From the NCBI GenBank assembly GCA_001618615.1, contig LKHB01000086.1, forward strand, positions 1-10,993: a stretch of DNA of 10,993 bases. Direction: 5' to 3'. Made by a program: the position numbers and the translations under genes. This DNA comes from Fermentibacter danicus. Its GTDB lineage: Bacteria > Fermentibacterota > Fermentibacteria > Fermentibacterales > Fermentibacteraceae. The notes below the pieces were generated by a model. The model searched no databases and was not told the DNA's origin. It worked only from the letters and a program-made list of their open reading frames with translations. Positions 8,253 to 10,993 of this stretch are shown here, in pieces (within the stretch, counting starts at the first letter, position 1; each line of letters starts with the position of its first letter).

Positions 8253-9334
8253 TCATCTTCATAGCTAAAGATGGGTCTATAGTGAAACGACTTGGATTTC
8301 TTCCGCTTACCGGTTTTCTTCGATGGTTTCCGTACCTCCTGTTTCACGGGTTCTTCCGCCGGCTGGATCTCCGGTTTCCACACCTGCCAGATCAGAGTCG
8401 GGCCGTAGCCGCGCCCCGCATATCCGACACACTCGAATCTGTTTCCCAGGCGGTCGACGAAAGGCTCCGGGAGGGGATCAGGGCTCTCGACAGCATTACT
8501 GTTCGTCAATGCCCAGAGGCTCCTGTAATCACGGTTATCCCACGATCCGTGGTGGTATTCCTCTCCACGCCCGTGATTTGTTCCATCCGTGACAATCAGG
8601 CCACCGTTACGGAGTTTGCTCAGTATTTCCAGCAGATGGTCGCGGGCGAGCCAGAGGTTTCCGCTGCCGCCTTCACCGAGGCTATCTCCTCGGTAGAAGA
8701 ACACCCCGATGGAGTCGATGTATTTTCTGAATGTCGTGAAACCGAAGCCTCGTCTCCTCACAATCCTGATGTGCCTTCTGGAATGCCTGTGCCTGTAGGT
8801 CTCGGTCATGGTCGCCGGTTCTAGCTCGGGATACTCTACAGACTCGAGCGACCTGTAGCGGCGGACATATCTCTCAACGACTTTTTGAAGCGTTGCACGC
8901 GCTGGGCCGGCCAATTCGGAAGCCAGAGGAGTGAAGGCGGCCTTCATCCTCGGGAAGATGTCCACCATTGGCGCGGCAAGGTCGAGTCTGTCAGGATCTT
9001 CCGGCTCTCTGGGCCTGAGATACTCCTCTCTGCCGAAAATGATATCCACGAACACGAACTCGCTAACGAACGGGGTGAACAAGGCCAGAGGCGTATCCAG
9101 ATCGAGATTGCTGCACGGATAGAAGAGCCTGCTCCCGTCTATCTGTTCGAGAGCGCTCCTCCTGATGAAGATGTCACCGCTGTAATCGTCGATTCCGGAG
9201 TAGGTGATGATCCCATCCGGCGTCTCTTCAACCCGGCTGTTATCAAGCAGGGGTCTTAGCTGGAGAGGCCTGCCGGTGAACTTCCCTTTTACTTGAAGCT
9301 CGGAAGAAGTGGGGAGTGACCGGGAAGTCGTCAT
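8249..9334 (-). CDS. unknown protein with SAM-methyltransferase-like architecture, coupled to the peptidase
   Basis: This 361-residue protein belongs to no family I can name with certainty. Residues 67-100 (SRLFYPCSNLDLDTPLALF, then FVFVDIIF) look like the first strand-helix-strand of a Rossmann fold, where SAM would bind. Residues 209-252 (GVFFYRGDSLGEGGSG, then LRNGGLIVTDGTN) look like later strands of the same fold. GPTLIWQVW at 311-319 resembles a closing strand. Classic GxGxG is absent; the glycine-rich EGGSG is not in the motif I position. The end is lysine-rich (about 330-348), suggesting nucleic-acid contact or a tail. The ATG overlaps the TGA of the 50-residue ORF and its own TGA overlaps the peptidase ATG, so all three should be made together. 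AGAAGG lies about ten bases before the start. A methyltransferase or a degenerate nucleotide-binding protein are both possible. Confidence 0.7.
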   Translation of the reverse strand: MTTSRSLPTSSELQVKGKFTGRPLQLRPLLDNSRVEETPDGIITYSGIDDYSGDIFIRRSALEQIDGSRLFYPCSNLDLDTPLALFTPFVSEFVFVDIIFGREEYLRPREPEDPDRLDLAAPMVDIFPRMKAAFTPLASELAGPARATLQKVVERYVRRYRSLESVEYPELEPATMTETYRHRHSRRHIRIVRRRGFGFTTFRKYIDSIGVFFYRGDSLGEGGSGNLWLARDHLLEILSKLRNGGLIVTDGTNHGRGEEYHHGSWDNRDYRSLWALTNSNAVESPDPLPEPFVDRLGNRFECVGYAGRGYGPTLIWQVWKPEIQPAEEPVKQEVRKPSKKTGKRKKSKSFHYRPIFSYEDE

Positions 9335-9483
9335 GCGCCGAAGACCTTCTCGTTGTTCCGGTCCAGAAACTCCCGCGACGGCTTCTCGGCGGGGTTGCCG
9401 GGAAGTGGGTCCGGCGGGCGCCCATGCAGGATGTGGTATTCCTTTTCTTTCGGATGCCGGCGCATCATGTTCCGGTAGGTCAT
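9331..9483 (-). CDS. 50-residue ORF coupled to the 361-residue gene
   Basis: The ORF reads MTYRNMMRRHPKEKEYHILH at its start, then a proline-rich middle (GRPPDPLPGNPAEKP) and EFLDRNNEKVFGA at the end. Its TGA overlaps the next ATG in an ATGA, and its codons are strongly GC-ending like those of the next gene, which supports real translation. GGAG lies only two bases from the ATG, too close to be a good ribosome binding site, and an in-frame TGA is found just upstream. It may be a genuine small leader protein of the cassette. Equally, it may be the C-terminal remainder of a longer gene whose front was lost at the disturbed region beyond 9484. No family is recognised. Confidence 0.5.
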   Translation of the reverse strand: MTYRNMMRRHPKEKEYHILHGRPPDPLPGNPAEKPSREFLDRNNEKVFGA

Positions 9484-9811
9484 GACTCCAATCCGTCAGT
9501 GCCTCGAGCCATGCTCAGGGCACATTTGCATGAGTATCGACAGGTTTCCAGCGTGAGTCAACCTCTCTTTACAGCATCGGTGTTGCGTATATCCGTGGGA
9601 CATGCTCATAAGGGAAGCAATCGGCTTGCCAGAAATGCAGGATCGACCGAGTTCGATCCCAGCCTTGCGCTTGCAGGTCTTTCTATTGGAAAGAAGCAGC
9701 AGCACCCATGAAGTCGTGACTGGCATATCAGACAGGGTATCTCGGTTTGACACCGCCTGTCGATAGCTTCCATAGAGCGGGCCAGCACTTGTTCGTATCA
9801 GGAGTATTCAG
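9484..9811. other. about 330-base stretch without a convincing gene; probable deletion scar
   Basis: Only short frames are present. On the minus strand a cysteine-rich frame includes IPCLICQSRLHGCC, and a second frame ends in MCPEHGSRH; together they could be pieces of a frame-broken zinc-binding protein, but I would not claim it. A GGATCG/CGATCC inverted repeat near 9641-9660 is too short to mean much. The stretch is less GC-rich than either side and lies exactly where the missing body of the AbiEii-type toxin should be, so it is most simply read as replaced or decayed DNA. Confidence 0.4.
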
Positions 9812-9916
9812 TCAGATGTACGGTAGGATGCCGACCGGCAGCATTCCCTTCCGGCTGGCTGTTTCCATGAACAGGTCCATGCGGTCCCTCGCGGGGAGTC
9901 CGGCGATCCTATCCAC
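9812..9916 (-). pseudogene. truncated AbiEii-type nucleotidyltransferase toxin, N-terminal 34 codons only
   Basis: A GTG at 9916 overlaps the AbiEi stop by eight bases and has GGAGG directly upstream, the normal arrangement for the toxin gene of an AbiE pair. The 34 codons read VDRIAGLPARDRMDLFMETA and then SRKGMLPVGILPYI before a TGA. This resembles the start of AbiEii-family proteins, which usually continue into an EKDFWVCW-like motif and the nucleotidyltransferase core. Neither that motif nor the core can be found in any frame downstream before the next gene. The toxin therefore seems to be cut off near 9830 by deletion or insertion. The homology call rests on position and a short N-terminal match, so it is moderate. 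Confidence 0.55.
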
Positions 9917-10526
9917 GCGCTCCTCCTTCGCAGATTCCGCGTATCGCCCGGTGAATCCATCCGGCAGCGGTTTTCGTGTCCCTGAGAATCTTCGGGCGGA
10001 GGGCCGGATCCAGCCATTTCCCTATCCGATCCAGCACGTCCGGGGTGACGTGATCCGGTCCGAGGGCTCTCAGCGCCTGAACGACCAGGAAGCTTTCCCG
10101 CATCCTGAAACCGGACTCCTTCAGCGATGAGTGCCTGAACTCGATCGTGTTCTCGTTGATTACGAACTCCCGCGACGGCCCGTCGGACAGGTAGGTGAGG
10201 CGGCCGGGGACCTGGGTCGAGAGCCCGAGGATGTTCAGCGCAGCCGATCCGGAGATCTGGATGCGCCAGCCATGCCTCCGGGCGATGGCTCTCGCGGCGA
10301 GATCGTAGTCGGGCGCCAGCGTCGTCTCGAGGAGATCACTGTACCTGGGGTAATCGTACAAGCCTCTGGCGATCCTTCGAATCCGTCCCTCGTTAAGCAG
10401 TCTGTGGAGCGCGACATCGACAGACTGCCGGGTGCCCAGATCGGCGAAGTCGGTCTGCGTGAACACCCAACCCCTGCCCTTGCCGTAGATTCTTGCAATT
10501 ATCTTGTCTTTTATAGTTTGCGCCAT
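9909..10526 (-). CDS. AbiEi/DUF6088-like antitoxin and autorepressor
   Basis: This 205-residue protein matches the AbiEi/DUF6088 antitoxin layout of type IV toxin-antitoxin and abortive-infection pairs. Residues 1-65 form a winged helix-turn-helix (KIIARIYGKGRGWVFTQTDF, then VDVALHRLLNEGRIRRIARG, then LYDYPRY). The rest is the C-terminal antitoxin domain (ISGSAALNILGLSTQVPG, LTYLSDG, IEFRHSS). In this family the antitoxin represses its own operon and counteracts a nucleotidyltransferase toxin without binding it directly. A palindrome covers the promoter just upstream, consistent with autoregulation. GC content is high. The stop overlaps a GTG start for the toxin, but the toxin is truncated, leaving this an orphan antitoxin that may still act as a repressor or protect against related toxins. 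The start is the first ATG after the operator; a weak GGGG/AGG site precedes it. Confidence 0.85.
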   Translation of the reverse strand: MAQTIKDKIIARIYGKGRGWVFTQTDFADLGTRQSVDVALHRLLNEGRIRRIARGLYDYPRYSDLLETTLAPDYDLAARAIARRHGWRIQISGSAALNILGLSTQVPGRLTYLSDGPSREFVINENTIEFRHSSLKESGFRMRESFLVVQALRALGPDHVTPDVLDRIGKWLDPALRPKILRDTKTAAGWIHRAIRGICEGGARG

Positions 10527-10543
10527 TACCTACCCCGCTTTGT

Positions 10544-10578
10544 TGTAAGAAATATATGGCACTATTTCTTACAGACAA
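10544..10578 (-). promoter_or_regulatory. AbiEi promoter with overlapping palindromic operator
   Basis: The inverted repeat TGTAAGAAATA (10544-10554) and TATTTCTTACA (10563-10573) has perfect 11-base arms and an 8-base spacer. On the minus strand TTGTCT (10573-10578) and TATATT (10551-10556) lie 16 bases apart and fit a sigma-70-type promoter, so the repeat spans the region between and over both hexamers. The position, 18-47 bases before the ATG of a winged-helix antitoxin, is what an autorepressor site would show. Confidence 0.65.
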
Positions 10579-10661
10579 GCGTTTCGGAATCTACCTGTTC
10601 ATTCTTTGTAATGACTGCATCTGATGCCTTTTGGATCGGTGTTACTCGATCCGGGATTCCT

Positions 10662-10907
10662 TTATACGGCACGGAAGCTCACGCCGGCGCCGGATCCGTC
10701 CGGCGTTTCCGTCTCGGCATCGATATGGGAGTCACTATCGGGAAGAGATTTTGCCGTGCCGTCCTCCGCCTGGTTGTCGGGTGCGTCTCCGAGCTGACCG
10801 GTCCAGTAGAGGTAGATGATGATCGGAGCATGGAGGAGTAATGAGGCGTAGCATCGAGCTACGGGTTGGCTCGCTCGATAGTGGCCCCCTGAGCCCCTGC
10901 GGGGGCT
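10662..10907 (-). pseudogene. startless open frame resembling a single-pass membrane protein tail
   Basis: Between a TAA at 10908-10910 and a TAA at 10662-10664 there is an 81-codon minus-strand frame with no usable ATG, GTG or TTG at its front. It encodes a hydrophobic stretch (ASLLLHAPIIIYLYWTG) followed by a strongly acidic tail (GDAPDNQAEDG, DSDSHIDAETETPDG) ending GVSFRAV. Codons are GC-ending through the tail. That is the look of a gene's C-terminal end, so it may be what is left of a membrane protein. It runs opposite a plus-strand ORF from 10841, so the first third may not be coding at all. Confidence 0.25.
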
Positions 10908-10993
10908 TTAGTGTGGAGGCGACCGGCGAAGCGGTTGCTTTCCTCACATTCTTGTACGATACTTCCGAAAAGCGGAAGTATCGAGCAGAAAGA
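10841..10993 (+). CDS. possible partial ORF leaving the right edge
   Basis: GGAGGAG followed by TA and then ATG gives a good translation start, and the frame is open for 51 codons to the edge. It begins MRRSIELRVGSLDSGPLSPC and ends FLYDTSEKRKYRAER. Arguing against it, the frame runs through both a GC hairpin (10892-10907) and a perfect palindrome (10957-10983), which are more typical of intergenic DNA. I do not recognise the product. Either it is the start of a plus-strand gene, or the whole stretch is an intergenic repeat that happens to be open. Confidence 0.25.
   Translation, partial: MRRSIELRVGSLDSGPLSPCGGFSVEATGEAVAFLTFLYDTSEKRKYRAER
10892..10910 (+). terminator. short GC hairpin, weak terminator candidate
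   Basis: AGCCCC (10892-10897) can pair with GGGGCT (10902-10907), with a tight four-base loop, followed on the plus strand by TTA rather than a proper T-run. It could stop plus-strand transcription weakly or simply belong to an intergenic repeat. Confidence 0.25.
10957..10983. repeat. perfect palindrome with 11-base arms
   Basis: CGATACTTCCG (10957-10967) and CGGAAGTATCG (10973-10983) are exact complements separated by AAAAG. The symmetry and size match an operator for a dimeric regulator. It is unrelated in sequence to the AbiEi operator at 10544-10573. The gene it would control is outside the window. Confidence 0.6.

Noticed and set aside
8222..8824. 200-codon plus-strand frame
   Set aside because: It is antisense to the coupled 361-residue gene and the start of the peptidase, both of which have clear motifs or ATGA coupling.
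9630..9665. tRNA-like arm around a GGTCGATCC-like string on the minus strand
   Set aside because: No acceptor or anticodon arms could be paired around it, and the T-loop consensus is not met.
10131..10841. 236-codon plus-strand frame
   Set aside because: About 400 bases of it lie antisense to the well-supported AbiEi gene and its operator, and the product looks like a GC-rich shadow.
1..10993. CRISPR array, insertion sequence or tandem repeat
   Set aside because: No regularly spaced repeats, no transposase motifs and no paired terminal inverted repeats with target duplications were seen.

Overview
The window looks like a bacterial accessory or defence island carried mostly on the minus strand. 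No ribosomal, tRNA or core metabolic gene is visible, so the host lineage cannot be named. Bacterial features include Shine-Dalgarno-like sites, ATGA start/stop overlaps and an AbiE-type toxin-antitoxin remnant. Base composition changes along the window: by eye, the right half (AbiEi and the 361-residue gene) is clearly GC-rich, the helicase is intermediate, and the C-terminal part of the methylase is the most AT-rich. That suggests a mosaic assembled by transfer.

Layout in the direction of transcription (minus strand, right to left): (1) 10662-10993, an edge region with a startless open frame resembling a single-pass membrane protein tail, a short GC hairpin, a perfect 11-bp-arm palindrome, and a competing plus-strand open frame that leaves the window. 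(2) 9812-10573, an AbiEi/DUF6088-like antitoxin-repressor with a palindromic operator on its promoter. It is followed, with an 8-base overlap, by only the first 34 codons of an apparent AbiEii-type toxin, so the toxin is broken. (3) 9484-9811, about 330 bases with no convincing gene, probably the scar of the event that removed the toxin. (4) 7419-9483, a tightly coupled cassette: a 50-residue ORF, a 361-residue protein with a methyltransferase-like look, and a 277-residue M28/M20-like metallopeptidase with its expected metal ligands. Both junctions are ATGA overlaps. (5) 3804-7253, a 1149-residue fusion of a phospholipase-D-type nuclease domain and an SNF2-type helicase. (6) 3375-3803, a gap of about 430 bases with a 57-codon ORF, a 52-base imperfect palindrome and a candidate promoter. 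(7) 1-3374, a large Eco57I/PglX-like DNA adenine methylase, intact so far as visible and running off the left edge.

Functionally, the helicase-nuclease and the methylase form a recognisable restriction-modification-type pair: the methylase would mark self DNA, and the PLD-helicase would be the ATP-driven attack arm. The methyltransferase-like/peptidase cassette just upstream, on the same strand, is the least explained part and the best candidate for an undescribed component. It could be a separate small system or an accessory to the helicase-methylase pair; the sequence alone does not decide this.
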